A DNA stretch of 64,000 nucleotides, from positions 4,913,001 to 4,977,000 of the forward strand of contig CM034398.1 of the NCBI GenBank assembly GCA_019925095.2, in the 5' to 3' direction. Positions 1 to 11,854 of the stretch are shown here, one piece after another. Both the position numbers and the translations under genes were made by a program. The stretch is from Dendrolimus kikuchii. Its lineage: Eukaryota; Arthropoda; Insecta; Lepidoptera; Lasiocampidae. The notes beneath the pieces are model-generated. The model saw nothing but the letters and a program-made list of their open reading frames with translations, was not told where the DNA came from and did not search any database. Position 1 is the first letter of the stretch; every line of letters begins with the position of its first letter.

Positions 1-519
1 ATACAAGTGTATAGGTAACTTAAAGATCCACTCAATACTAAGTTGTTATTATGCTACCGGTTGTAATTGCTTACGATAAATCAATCGTCGCTTGTAAATT
101 GGTAGTCAATGAACACGTCTGTATTACCTATCCTATTCGGTAGTCTAGTAATCGGTTGTCAATGTAAAGGATTATAGGAAAATTGGTTTCGGATGTACAG
201 ATGATTTTATTTGAAACTTGCTATGCCATTATTCTTCTGAGCACCACGAGATTTCCAAATAACATAACATTATAAGGAAGTAAAGTTTGTAGGAAGAAAT
301 CTCTTGAACAACTGAACCGATTTTAAAAATTCTTATACCGATAGACAGCTACATTATTTCTCAGTGATATAGACTTAATTAAAAACGGGCTGATGCGTTG
401 ATTTATCGACATACGCTGACTAAACAACAAATAAGTCCCAGGATCAAATATGCTCTCTGGTGGGCATTGATTTGAGAAAGGAATGTTTTTCCCATTGGCA
501 ATTATATGTTGGCTTATCT

Positions 520-621
520 CGAGTAGCGCCCAGCGAAGTGGGCCATCCAGAACGGGGAAATACCCATGCCACCACTAGGCCGGCCGACCGCATTCCTATT
601 CTTTCTCCGTTCCTGCGCCAA
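520..621 (-). repeat. Diverged fragment resembling the head of family A
   Basis: On the minus strand this begins with the same GCAGGAACGGAGAAAGAAT block that opens the family A retroposons elsewhere in the window, then diverges. A 62-codon open frame across it is probably not a gene. It could be an older relative of family A. Confidence 0.35.
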
Positions 622-661
622 TATATACACATTTAAACATATGGCACAAATATATAAAAAT

Positions 662-797
662 AATAGAATAGAATAGAATATTCTTTATTGCACACAAGAA
701 TATGATACGAGTACACAGAGTTAACAATCGTATAACTAGTACAATCGGCGGTCTTATTGCTAACAGCGATTTCTTCCAAACAACCTTCTGGAGATAA
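662..797 (-). mobile_element. Family I LINE 3' tail fragment
   Basis: Read on the minus strand it ends in GTGCAATAAAGAATATTC followed by a GAATA-type repeat. Before that comes a conserved block (GGAAGAAATCGCTGTTAGCAATAAGACCGCC-like, given here in outline). The same block recurs at 2351, 9658, 16777, 29018 and 40205. A shared tail ending in AATAAA plus a simple repeat fits 5'-truncated non-LTR retrotransposon ends. Confidence 0.6.
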
Positions 798-903
798 ATT
801 CACATTTGTAAAATGGTGGGTCGGTATTCAGTGCGTATAGTTTAAAATATATACAATCATATATACATATATTAATAGTAAATAAAAATACACATACATA
901 TTC

Positions 904-916
<13 letters not shown>

Positions 917-970
<54 letters not shown>
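917..970. repeat. (TA)n microsatellite
   Basis: About 26 uninterrupted TA units directly border the RTE fragment that follows, which seems to have inserted into TA-rich DNA. Confidence 0.95.
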
Positions 971-971
<1 letters not shown>

Positions 972-1168
972 TCACGCCAGTTCCCTTGCGAGGTAGGCAC
1001 GAACAACAGAGCGCCATTTAGGCTTATTCTTACACACCTCACTTGCCTCTTTGACATTCATAACTCTTGTCATGCACGCTCGTCTGTTCTTAAGGCTCCT
1101 GACATCACTTTCTGCTAGTACACTATCAATTTGATCATGGAAGGTGTGTCGTGGCCTTCCACGATATA
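971..1168 (-). mobile_element. Family D RTE-type LINE, 5'-truncated 3' end
   Basis: The minus strand encodes the end of the RTE ORF (GRPRHTFHDQID...SLKNRRACMTRVMNVKEASEVCKNKPKWRSVVRAY in outline) and stops at the usual GAACTGGCGTGAAG end. Flanks are TA repeats, so target-site duplications cannot be read. It matches the longer copy at 26814-27319. Confidence 0.85.
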
Positions 1169-1612
1169 TATATATACATAGAGTTACATACACATACATA
1201 AATTACTGTTTACAAATTTAGATAGTGATCTTTGAGGATAATAATAATAATTTTTAATGGTTCCGTGGCCAGATATCGAAATCAGTACAGTTTTTTCACC
1301 ACAGTGGTACCGTTTATAGTGTTCGGATTGCTACGCATTTGTTCAATTTGAATAAATAACAGCGAAACAGCGTTTAGTGTTTCATCGGCTTTTGTCATAA
1401 ATCGAATAGCAACAACACCTGCTGGACGTTGCCAAATTTGCAATAAACCAGCAATAGTTTAGTTCGGCACGTGAATTAGTGGCTGGTACCCATTGTGGGT
1501 TGTTCGGTGGTGTCGAAACATCTGTACCGTTGTTCACTTGCCAAAGATATACTAGGCTGATACCACTTTATAAGTAGGGTGTCTACAATTATAGAGTTTG
1601 GAAGAGACTTCC

Positions 1613-1912
1613 TTTTTTTATTGCATGAGTTTAGCAGACGGCCCACCTAATGGAAAGCGGTTACTGTTGCCTATGGACATTTGCAAAACAAAGGTGCTAC
1701 AAATGCGCTGCTGTTCTCTAAAGGGAGACTGGAACCTGGCCACTAACGCCGGAACACATCTCAAGGTTGTAATGGCGCCACACTCTAGACCAGGAGTGGT
1801 AGCCATCCAGTCGAGTAAATGTTCTACCACCTGGCTGTGGATTGTTTTGTCGCCTCTTACGACAAGCCACCCGGCCACAGAAATTGTACTCTTTGTCCGT
1901 TCCTGCACGGAG
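1613..1912 (-). mobile_element. Family A retroposon, near full length
   Basis: On the minus strand it runs from TCCGTGCAGGAACGGA to TGCAATAAAAAAAG. This ~300-bp unit occurs at least 12 times in the window. Truncated copies always keep the A-rich end, which indicates retroposition. It is more diverged than most other copies. Open frames on both strands here belong to the repeat. Confidence 0.8.
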
Positions 1913-2350
1913 AAAATTTTCTTCTTTTTATGGAAACCATAAGAAAATCTTATACTATTAATAGAAAGACAAAGTATCGGACCCTTAAAGTGAAGCCAGC
2001 TAGAGAAAATCGATTTTGGTATAGGAAGAAAAAGAGTACAGTTCCCAAGGGATAAACAAGTATAGCCATAAAGATGACCCTTCAATCGCGTTTTATTGGC
2101 GCCACCTTTGCAGTTCACTATCAGACACATCGTCATGGTAACGATATTGACAACGGAATTTTATGGAGTTGCTCTCATTGTTAGTTCCATGCCCGCTAGA
2201 TAGAGTTACGGGTATTTTGAATTAAAAATTAAGTTTGATATATCTAAGCGGGGACTCCAGTGGCCAGCTCTCCACTTTGTCTACAAAATAGGTAGACAAC
2301 ACTTTATTATACACCATTACAGAAAACTTACGAACTTGTGCTATTCTTAT

Positions 2351-2412
2351 TGTGTACAAAGGGCGATCTTAGCGCTAAAAAGCGATCTCTTCCAGTCAAC
2401 CCGTGACAGGAA
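2351..2412 (-). mobile_element. Family I LINE tail, short fragment
   Basis: Contains the GGAAGAGATCGCTTTTTAGC core of family I on the minus strand, without the simple-repeat tail. Confidence 0.5.
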
Positions 2413-2949
2413 TATTGCTAATTAGGAGTGGCGATTGTGGTATACATAATTATTGTTGCTTAATTATATTTAATAATAAATATATAACTATACTATACAT
2501 ACAAATATACACATAAATTGTATATGTATACAAGATATAGTAATAAAATGCAACTATTTCAATATAATAAACATATAACTATACGCAATATAGTACTAAT
2601 TACATAAAGTTAAATATCATTGTATTGCAGAGATTATTTGTTAAAAATGTACATTAACAAGAATTCATCTTATAGTTACATCACGCCATCTGGCTGCATC
2701 GCCGGTCACCGATAGAGTCTTTGCGTTTATCCTCATTTGGCGACAAAATCATGGGCAACGTAAGATGTAGTGTAAAATCCTAACTTCTCGGCAAAATGAA
2801 TTAATGTATCTTGCTTTGATATCATACACTGTAGATACCAGTCCTTTATCTGGTTGTTTTATGTAACACCGATTTTAGGGCTTTTGTCATTATTTACAGG
2901 AACACCTGCTCCTAGATAGTCAATGGATTAATAGTACATTATGGTACTA

Positions 2950-3046
2950 GTGTGTAACATTGGTGATTACCGCCGAGGCGCCATTGAGACTCGAGCCGTA
3001 GGCGAGGGTCTTAAGAGAGCCGAGGACGGTAATCATCAATACACAC
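2950..3046. repeat. GC-rich inverted repeat
   Basis: GTGTGTAACATTGGTGATTACCG near 2950 pairs imperfectly with CGGTAATCATCAATACACAC near 3027-3046, enclosing a GC-rich core rich in GAGCC/GGCTC words. It may be part of one composite element with the adjacent MITE. Confidence 0.45.
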
Positions 3047-3061
3047 GTGTATCATACGACG

Positions 3062-3431
3062 TTTTTCAACACACTTGTGAATAAAATAACAACAAAAACT
3101 CATTTTATTTAGTAGATAAAAAAAGTTATATATGAGTGAAAGTTTTATTTATTAAACACGTACGAGTTAAAATTATCTATTTAAATAAGAAGTTGCATGA
3201 AATGAGCAAGCAATAGGAACATTAATTTATTTGTTCTATAGAACACGATCTTTTATTTTTGAATAAAAACTTTTTTAAGAACAAAGCAACTCAACCAATA
3301 AAATTAAAAAAAAAAATCTATAACTCACTAGTGAGTTATAATGTTTTTTACTCACAGTTTGATAATGGGTGTCATTCTGTGCCTAATTGCGGTGACCATA
3401 GAGCCACTTTATGAGCAAGTGTGTTGAAAAA
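3062..3431. mobile_element. MITE-like element with 16-bp perfect terminal inverted repeats
   Basis: TTTTTCAACACACTTG at 3062-3077 is the exact reverse complement of 3416-3431. The ~370-bp interior is AT-rich with no coding potential. I see no clear target-site duplication, so the superfamily is undetermined. Confidence 0.6.
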
Positions 3432-3935
3432 TATATTATTATCTAACAATATTTGATTTTATTTGGGTGGCTTCAGCTATAATGATAATAACTATATTAC
3501 ACGGTAAACATATAGGGCGTTCATTATAAAGTGATAATGAGGTACTAACTCTTTGGAATCGAAATAAGGTAACATGATACTGCCTGGTCAAGATGGAATA
3601 GTGATTATATTAAAACATGTATAATTTGAACATCTTTTGTTTTTTTAAATATGGTAATCTTTTATTTGCAGTCTGTCGTAGCGTGTTTTCGAATATGGAA
3701 ACAATTGAATTGCGCGCGGTTATTAAGTATATGTGCTTAAAATTCACTACCTACATAACGAGTTAATAAAGTCGATTGTTACTAGAAATAGTAAAACTAA
3801 TAAATAAATATTTAAATAAATGTTGTTATTCCAATCATAAGTTGTAGTGTTAAATTTTTTGTTTGTATCGTCTATGTGCCTTAGTATGGAATGATTTTAC
3901 AGTGACTGTTCGGCTAAGCTTTCGCCGAACTAGCT
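3432..3935. other. AT-rich, nothing identified
   Basis: No open frame, repeat match or structured element was recognised here. Confidence 0.5.
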
Positions 3936-4268
3936 CTTTCAATTTGGATGAATAAATCAATGTGTTCAATATAAATATAAACGTCGTGTCGTTTCAGTGT
4001 GGCTTTCAAATTGATCCAGTTTGGTTGATCCGTCAGCATTAGTATGTTAAGCCGTCATTAGGCCGATCATTTCTGCCTTTCAATTTGGATGAATAAACCA
4101 AAGTGATCAATATGAACATAAACTTTAATAATTTAATACCGTCGTGTCGTTTCAGTATCGCTTTCAAACTGATCCAGTTTGGTTGATCCGTCAGCATTAG
4201 TGTGTTTAGCCGTCATTAGCGGAATTATTTATTTCTTTCAATTTAGATGAATCAACCAAACTGTTGTA
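3936..4268. repeat. Family F tandem repeat (~140-160 bp units)
   Basis: Units start at about 3938, 4078 and 4237 with TTTCAATTTGGATGAAT. Each unit ends with GATCCAGTTTGGTTGATCC, an imperfect reverse complement of its own start, so the unit is palindromic. The third unit breaks off directly into a SINE. The same repeat occurs at 8989 and 53534. Confidence 0.75.
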
Positions 4269-4440
4269 CATTGACGGCCTTTGTGGTTGAGCGGGCTAAA
4301 TCTTAGCAGCCCGAACTCGTTGGAATGCAGAGGCTCCGGGTTCGATTCCTAGTATGTTAAATTTTGTAAAGGAACTTTCTGCTATTTACTAAGGTCTGGG
4401 TGTTTGGAATCGACCCCAGAGTGGTCCGTAATTAAATAAT
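4269..4440 (+). mobile_element. Family B tRNA-derived SINE
   Basis: Starts TTGACGGCCTTTGTGGTTGA and carries box B-like GGTTCGATTCCT in a tRNA-like head, followed by a conserved body ending with CCCCAGAGTGGTCCGT. Matching copies lie at 30694, 38667, 40698 and 53581. It is not a tRNA gene: the cloverleaf does not close and the body is SINE-like. Confidence 0.8.
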
Positions 4441-4477
4441 TATTTACATTAATTTGTCTCTTTCATTGTGATGTAGT

Positions 4478-4625
4478 AGTCTAAGTGTTGGCCTACCTAA
4501 TTCAATATAACACAGAGGTCTCAAGTTCGCTTCCTGCCATAGTAAATTTTGGAAACGAAGTTTAAGTTATTTACATGATCTCCGTGTCTGGGTTCGAGCT
4601 AGGGTTGTCCGTTGTATTTTTTTCT
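4478..4625 (+). mobile_element. Second, diverged family B SINE copy
   Basis: Parallels the preceding SINE (ACACAGAGGTCTCAAGTTCG, then a TAGTAAATTTTGGAAACGAA-like body and a GTTGTCCGTTG end) but is more degraded. The two form a head-to-tail pair. Confidence 0.6.
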
Positions 4626-7600
4626 CAATAACAGAAATGTTTAATTAATTTGGGAATATACATTAAAATAGTGTATGACGATTTAAGTAATATAACTGTC
4701 TGTATAAATGAATGTAATAATTAGTTAAATGAAAATAAAGAGTTATTCTAAAAACTAAACAATTGATAATCGATGTCATTTAAAAAAAAATCCTTTGATT
4801 GCCAACAATTGTGAACCCAGAGTACATAATTATGTATATCTACTATTATTACATTATAACCAACGCATTCTATAATTTATAAAAAATAAAAATGATCATA
4901 TGTTGTATTAATTTTATGCCTCAATTTGTTGAAATAAAAATATTTACGAGATATTAGAGAAAAATCGTTTCACAATATTATAGATATACTTAAAGAACTT
5001 CAATTGATTAAACCGGAAATTGAAGTCAAGACGCGATCAGTGTAGAGACAAATCAGCAACTTTTATCGGCATGCAATCGCAGCGCGAATATTTAAAAATC
5101 GATATAGTACATCATAACAAAGATTTTGCTGCAAAACAAATGTTTTGGATGTAGCTAAAAATATAAACCCAGCACTATTTAAATTAGCCGGTATTTACTT
5201 GAATATAGATGCAACGCTGATAAATACATAACACTTTATTGCTCATCAAAATGAACAATTACAAAAGCAATAACACATGTTGTGTTTTTACTTTAGTAAA
5301 ATACGTTTTTAGTAATAATTCAACGTTTATAAGACGTTGGATTATGAGTAATCAATGTATTTTACATAAGGTACTGTGTGAACGTCCATACGATATAAAG
5401 GCTGTTCAGATCATAAAAAAATTCCATGAAGTAGATCTCAAGTGTAACTTCATAGTTCCGCCTGATTATTTTATATTTTTATAATATCCACAATTGTTTT
5501 TATTGTATATTATTTTTCCTTTATATAATTTTAAATGTCAGCTTTAAACGTTCATCGGGGCGAATGATAGGTTAACGCAAGTATCTTAAACGTTGTTGTT
5601 TTTTATTAGACTTGTCTTTATGTTGTTGGTCTGAAGACCTCACAACTTTGTCTTAAACATTGTTAACTAAATACAGTTGGTTTTTCTTTGCAAAAAGAAC
5701 CCTAATACTACTTTGGTATGAGGTGCAGAGTAATAAATACTCCCACACAGCTTGTATAGCTATCCGCTTCTTATAATACTACCATCTCACTCTCACATTT
5801 GATAGTGAAGTCAACTCGTTTCCTATTGAATACCCGCTGTTCGACGAATTTCCGATTACTGCGTGTCATACCATATTGAATTCCGAAGGCCTTCGTTATT
5901 TTACGTCAGCTATATTCGTTGTTAAATTATTCCTAGCCGATATTAATGGTAATAATATGATTTGCACTTAAGACTGTTGAATTGTATAATATTATTTACA
6001 TGAATTTAAAAGTGAAAATTCAACGACTGCATACTTTTATGAAATTGTTTATGAACCAAGTTATTTATTTTTGCCGCATTATATGACTAATACAATGAAG
6101 TAGAAAACCAATATTTTGTAAATTAATGTTCTTATTATTAAGACCAGTTTTATTTTATTGTCATTTAGGTGAGTCAATTTCAATTGTCTCAAAAAAAAGC
6201 ATTTCAGAACTAACGCAATGATATAAATACAAACAAATACCACATAAGTGTTTACTAAATTAGTTTTTTGTTGGTAATATTAAAATAATTAAGCTAGAAC
6301 ATTAAGAGTCCAAATTTATTCAGTAATAGCTTACAGTCAATAGCAACTCAATATTTTATAATATGTTTAACTATAATTAGTTGATGTATTTTAATGAAGT
6401 TTGAACTACTATTACAACAGTGTCATAATAATTATAGTGTCTTTGCTGCTTGTATTGTAATAATTTTTCAATACAACAAAAAGCGGACAGTGGAATAATG
6501 TCAATGTTTTATGATATGCGTGTTACACCTTGTAACTACCTAATTCCATTCTTATGTTTCTTACAGGTTAGTTATAGTTTTTATGATTCTTGACACGGTT
6601 ACAGAAAATTGTTAGATTGTTTAAAAATTATGTTCAAAATATTATTATATAAAACTGACTGATATTTAACTCAAAAGGAACTTTAACAGGTCCTAAATAC
6701 ACACCTTTTGGTCGTCGACATAAAAAATTAAGTTCTAAAGTTGTTTCTTTAATAATATGAATCTTCTGGTTCATTATTATTCTACGTGTAAAACTATAAC
6801 AAGCAATATAAAATACGAAAATTGTTACATTTTATTTGTGAAAGCTATTTAGGATATAATACTCTCGTGGGTTTTCAGGACCTTTGGGACATAAATGTGT
6901 CAGGTATGAAATAAATCTGACTGGAATAAAATGAAAAATGTAATCAATATAACATTGGAAAACGTTACAAATTAGCCTTAAATGAGCTATTTTAAACGTT
7001 TTAAAGAACAACGACCCACTTTCTTTGTATGTTACACACACGCCATCTATATTGGAATCTAAATGACAGGTGGATATTTTTTATACTGTTGATAATTAAC
7101 CTTTCGCAGTGTCAGGGCAGTTGTTCAAGAAAATAAATATAATGACTGCTAAACTTATAGTGGATAATACCAGACAAGCCAAAATGTCATTCGGTATTAA
7201 ACATTTTGTTATCTTATAAGTACATGCCTTGGCAGTATGTGGTGCGTGTGTGTGAAGAATGATGTAACAAGATGTTTTTTTCATGCTTGCTAGAATCGAT
7301 TATGCTATTAATTAAAGTAACCGACTTCAGAACTTTGCAACGAATTTTATAGTACAAACTGGTCTATAAGTAGTTGAATTCTGTCCAATTATATCCAACT
7401 AATGAAAATAGCTTGCGTCCTTTTCTGATAATGAATTATTTATAACGTGAAGTTTGTCGTTCAGGTCACTTGGATAATCTTTATTCTTGGAAACTTAGTT
7501 AGTACTTACTTTTGCGGTAAAATAAAAGAATAAGATACATATCTACTACAAACAAAGTTGACAAGTTTAATGGCTAACATGATCAATGTTGCAGTTAACT

Positions 7601-8988
7601 TTTTCAACAACATCAATAACAATCATATTTAAATCACATAAAATGTAAAACATGCTGTGAAACCAATTGTTATATAATTTAATTGTAAACGCAGAAAAAC
7701 CAAACTTAACCTAATTTGAATGAAAAACACTATGCAAGAAACTTTATATTATATGTAAAACCTATTTATACTTTTTTGCTAAAGAATAATATGGGTACGT
7801 TGATGCTAAATGAAGATCCATCATTTGCCTTTTAAATGTAAAAGCATTCGATTTTTAATGATGATATAAAAAAGACTTGCACAGCGACGTAAGGATAGCA
7901 ACGTTGAAATTTAATTTATACGGGTATAATGTGAGACATTTATTCAACAGTGTTATTTAAATTAACGAAACTATATTACTATAATATGTTTTATTGATAA
8001 TCGTATAGCTTTGCACCGAATGTAGCTTTTACTCGAATTTCCGAGTGGGTGGAACATCTCTAGCCTGTAAACAGCGATATATTCGAAATGTAAATTCAAG
8101 AAGCGTACTTATATTATTCGTAAATCCTATGACAGACGTAAAATTTCGAGTACGAATATGAAATTATATAATTGAAGTTTATATCTCACAACGCTGCGCA
8201 AAAAAATATTACGCTTTTTTTAGAATTTTTATGTTAACCTTTTAACTCAATATTAAATAAAATATTTTCTATAGAAATAAAAGTAGATAATTTTATATTT
8301 TTGGAATTGAACATTAACATCTAAAAGAATTTGTGAAGATCTCATCTATTTCGAACAATTTGACCACATAAAGATTTCTAAGAAATTCGATATTAATTCG
8401 TATCACAAGTCCTTCCGCCTGTTAAAATACCGTGATGTATGCAGTCTTTGGGATTAATTATATTTTTAAGCGCTACAAAGCTGGACACTTTGATAAAAAA
8501 GAGTCAACAGATTATTAACTCGATTGAAAAACAATATATTCGATGTACACTCATTTAAAGATTATGGAATAATCAATTAATTTCTGAATACTTATCAGTG
8601 GTTAGATCTACAAATTATGCGTAGCTATATTTAAAATATATAAAAATAAAGTTAACCATAATGTAAACTCAATTTTAGTTATAGATTATGTAACAGATAA
8701 CTGTCAGCACACACCCACATTTTTTTTATGTAGTTCACTTAGTTTAAAATATAATTTATACTTCAATATATACAAGAATTTGTTGACGTTAAATTCACCT
8801 GCAACGTACTAAAATTTCGGCATTTATGGATTATGCACATCCCTACCATAATAATCCTTGCCTGCGCCTGCGGTAGCACCAGTGACACACTGGCAACATT
8901 TGCAGATCAATGGGTTAGTTCGTATTGATAACATCAATTCCACACCTCGGTCAATATCTTAGCCGATCTTCAACGGTTCATTTTTTTG
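4626..8988. other. 4.4 kb of AT-rich DNA with no identified feature
   Basis: No recognised transposon, gene or structured RNA. The longest open frame (5239-5484, 81 codons) starts at TTG, resembles no family I know and has no visible splice or promoter context. This is the longest stretch free of recognisable repeats. Confidence 0.5.
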
Positions 8989-9292
8989 TCTTTCAATTTG
9001 GATGAATAAACCAACGTGATCAATATAAACATAAACTTGAATCATTTAATACCGTCGTGTTGTTTCAGTGTGGCTTTCAAACTGATCCAGTTTGGTTGAT
9101 CGGTCAGCATTAGTACGTTAAGCCGTCATTAGGCGGATTATTTCTGTCCTTCAATTTGGATGAATCAACCAAACTGATCTATATAAACATAATCACGAAT
9201 CATTCAATGTCATTGAATACTGTCGTGACCTTTAATTTCTGTGCCTTTCAATCAAATTGATTCAATTTGGTTGATCCGTCTAATGTTATCAT
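8989..9292. repeat. Family F tandem repeat, two units
   Basis: Units start near 8991 and 9150 (159-bp spacing) with the TTCAATTTGGATGAA start and the palindromic TTTGGTTGATC end seen at 3936-4268. The second unit carries a short duplicated ATTCAATGTCATTGAATAC insertion. Confidence 0.75.
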
Positions 9293-9657
9293 AAGTCTCG
9301 AGACAGGCTTTCACATTTATGGGGAAAGCCTAAAAGATTTTGTTTCAAAATATATGTTTTGTAAAACAAGTATTTCGAATCTTGTGTACAAGTGGAAGTT
9401 GGACGTTTTCTACCCTTAAATATTACCTAATGTTTCTTTTCCTACAATCAATTAACAAAATTACAAATGAATAAAAACAATGAAAAGCAACTTCAACTAT
9501 CTTTAAAAGTATCGATGTCCATATGTTGGTTTTAATATGTTTGATTTTATTATTTTGTTTGAGATTGTTTTCGTGAATTTTTATCACTTACAACATTTTA
9601 CTAAATGTTAACAATATAATACTCTTGATTGTACACCAACATTACAGAGAAAAATAC

Positions 9658-9742
9658 ACAATAAGCTTATATACTAAAAGGTAGTACAATGGGCGGCCTT
9701 ATTGCTTTAAGCAATCTCTTCCAGGCAACCTTTGGATGGACA
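9658..9742 (-). mobile_element. Family I LINE tail fragment
   Basis: Shows the conserved GGTTGCCTGGAAGAGATTGC block on the minus strand. It is interrupted just before the family A copy at 9774. Confidence 0.55.
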
Positions 9743-9773
9743 AGATCTAGATCTTACTAATAGTAAGTCTTTA

Positions 9774-10082
9774 TCCGTGCAGGAACGGAGAAAAAATACA
9801 ATTTCCTGCGGCCGGGCGGCCTGTCGTAAGAGGCGACCATACAACCCACAGCCAGGTGGTAGGGCATATGCCCGACTGGATGGCTACCACCCCTGGTCTA
9901 AAGTATGTCGCCATAACAACCTTGAGTTGTGTTCCGGCATTAGTGACCAGGTTCCAGTCTCCCTTAAGAGAGCAGCAGCGCGTTTGTAGCACCTTTGGTG
10001 TTGAAAATGTCCATAGGCGATGGTAACCACTTTCCATCAAGTGGGCCGTCTGCCTGTCTGCTGAACTCCTGCAATAAAAAAA
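9774..10082 (+). mobile_element. Family A retroposon, full length
   Basis: Runs from ATCCGTGCAGGAACGGAGAA to the CCTGCAATAAAAAAAA tail. Open frames of 85 and 129 codons on the two strands are products of the repeat sequence, as shown by near-identical frames in all other copies. Confidence 0.85.
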
Positions 10083-10776
10083 AGACAAAATAATTATTAT
10101 ACATATATTATAGCTATAAAACATATACGTACATAGACATAAAAAACAAACAATAAACACGTTATATAGTTAGACTATTTAACTAGTTACTTTATCAAAT
10201 AGTTTATGTAATTTTAGTGGGAGACACTTGTATAATAATATCGGCATTGTACACGCCGAAACGTAGAACATGGAGAACTGTGTACATTTTACACACCTTC
10301 ACCGCGGTCCACTTACAGTGTACAGTCCACAAATGATTTCTCCAAAAAATGACAGATAAATTTCATAAACGGTATAATATGCTTCTTGGCCAGAATGTAA
10401 ACCAACATTATTGTATTGAGACGCAGGTGTTTTCGTTGTCACAGCTTAATAATCTTAAAAAACTTTTTAATTTTAATTGGTAATTTTTACTCACAGGTAT
10501 ATATCCAGGTTCATATTAAGAACATTATTGTAGCGTAAGCAAAATAAAAATTGTGGTATGATTTTATAAATATTGAAAGGTCTCTCTGTGATTTCAACAT
10601 AAAATTTAAAACTATAATACTATACTTACCTAATCATAAATGCCCGTTTTTAGAGCAATACATTGTTTAGACAATTTATCTGATCCAATGTGCATATTAA
10701 TACAGTTATAAAGCTGAGGTATGAAGGAAAAATTGTAAAGAATCTTTCAAATCGTGAATATACGTGTACATTTTGC
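10083..10776. other. AT-rich, nothing identified
   Basis: Lies between two family A copies. No coding or structural signal was recognised. Confidence 0.5.
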
Positions 10777-11012
10777 CAGGTGGTAGGGCATTTGCTCGAC
10801 TGGATGGCTACCACCCCTGGTCTAAAGTATGTCGCCATAACAACCTTGAGTTGTGTTCCGGCATTAGTGACCAGGTTCCAGTCTCCCTTAAGAGAGCAAT
10901 AGCGCATTTGTAGCATTTTTGGTGTTGCAAATGTCCATAGGCGATGGTAACCGCTTTCTATCAAGTGGGCCGTCTGCCTGTCTGCTGAACTCCTGCAATA
11001 AAAAAAAATAAA
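10777..11012 (+). mobile_element. Family A retroposon, 5'-truncated
   Basis: Begins inside the unit at GCCAGGTGGTAGGGCATTTG and continues to the A-rich TGCAATAAAAAAAA end. Loss of the head with retention of the tail fits truncated reverse transcription. Confidence 0.85.
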
Positions 11013-11039
11013 AAAAATATTTGTGGAAACCGTCAATGA

Positions 11040-11226
11040 TTCAAATTCAAATTCAAAAGTTTTTATTCAAAATAAGTTCCACTGGAGAACACTTTTTGAA
11101 GGTCATACATGTAAGTTAAAATTTAATTTTTACTTCCTATTCTATGTACACCGCTTCGCAACGTGTTGATGCTGGAAAGGAGAAAAAGCGGCAAGAAACT
11201 CCCCAGCAACACGTCTAGCTAAATAT
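11040..11226 (+). mobile_element. Family E repeat
   Basis: Starts TTCAAATTCAAATTCAAAAG and ends CCAGCAACACGTCTAGCTAA. The same ~185-bp unit is at 61560-61738, and split or diverged copies lie at 19561-19950 and 42893-42965. Its class is unknown. Confidence 0.65.
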
Positions 11227-11854
11227 TGTTTTTCTTTATATTTCATATTCAATTTATATCTGAAATTATTTTTTTTATAAGTTTTGTACAGAAGTATGAT
11301 ACAGAATTACTTTTTGAAGAATTAATGGAGTTGTAGCAAACAATGCAAACTCAATAAGACAAAGGATTGATTTTATACAAGTGTGGCGAGCATACCAACT
11401 GTTCCTATGAAAAGGAGTAGCGTTAGTCCAGCAACAAAACATTGCACATTATCATATTATTAAAATATGAGTTTTTAAATTACTTGTTTGTAAATGAAAT
11501 GATCATGACTTAAATCCAATTTAGTTTAAAGATCTAATTATATTTGAATATATGCACCAAAAAGAATTACTGTATTACATAAAAAATTTAATACGACATA
11601 AAACTGTTGATTAATATTATAAGAAACAAATTAAGAGGTGTGAACCGTTACATTTTATAGTTTTAATAATAAAATCCGTTAAGAATATGTACATAAAATA
11701 ATTTTATTGTTATATTTAGTGTGAAAGCTTACTTATTAAGTATACAAGATAAATTTTAACTCACATTTTATATTGCCTTTTTAATTAAAAAAATGTAGTA
11801 ATTAATTAGTTACAAATTTTCTACATAATAATACTACATAAAGAGAACAAATTT
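11227..11854. other. AT-rich, nothing identified
   Basis: No coding or repeat signal was recognised before the tandem satellite. Confidence 0.5.

Noticed and set aside
4300..4352. Possible tRNA gene (GGTTCGATTCCT box B)
   Set aside because: Several near-identical copies carry the same SINE body and end; no closing acceptor stem.
5239..5484. 81-codon open frame in the AT-rich desert
   Set aside because: Starts at TTG, AT-rich composition, no motif, no splice or promoter context. Could arise by chance.
9732..10160. Open frames on both strands as small genes
   Set aside because: The same frames recur in every family A copy; they are translations of a dispersed non-coding retroposon.
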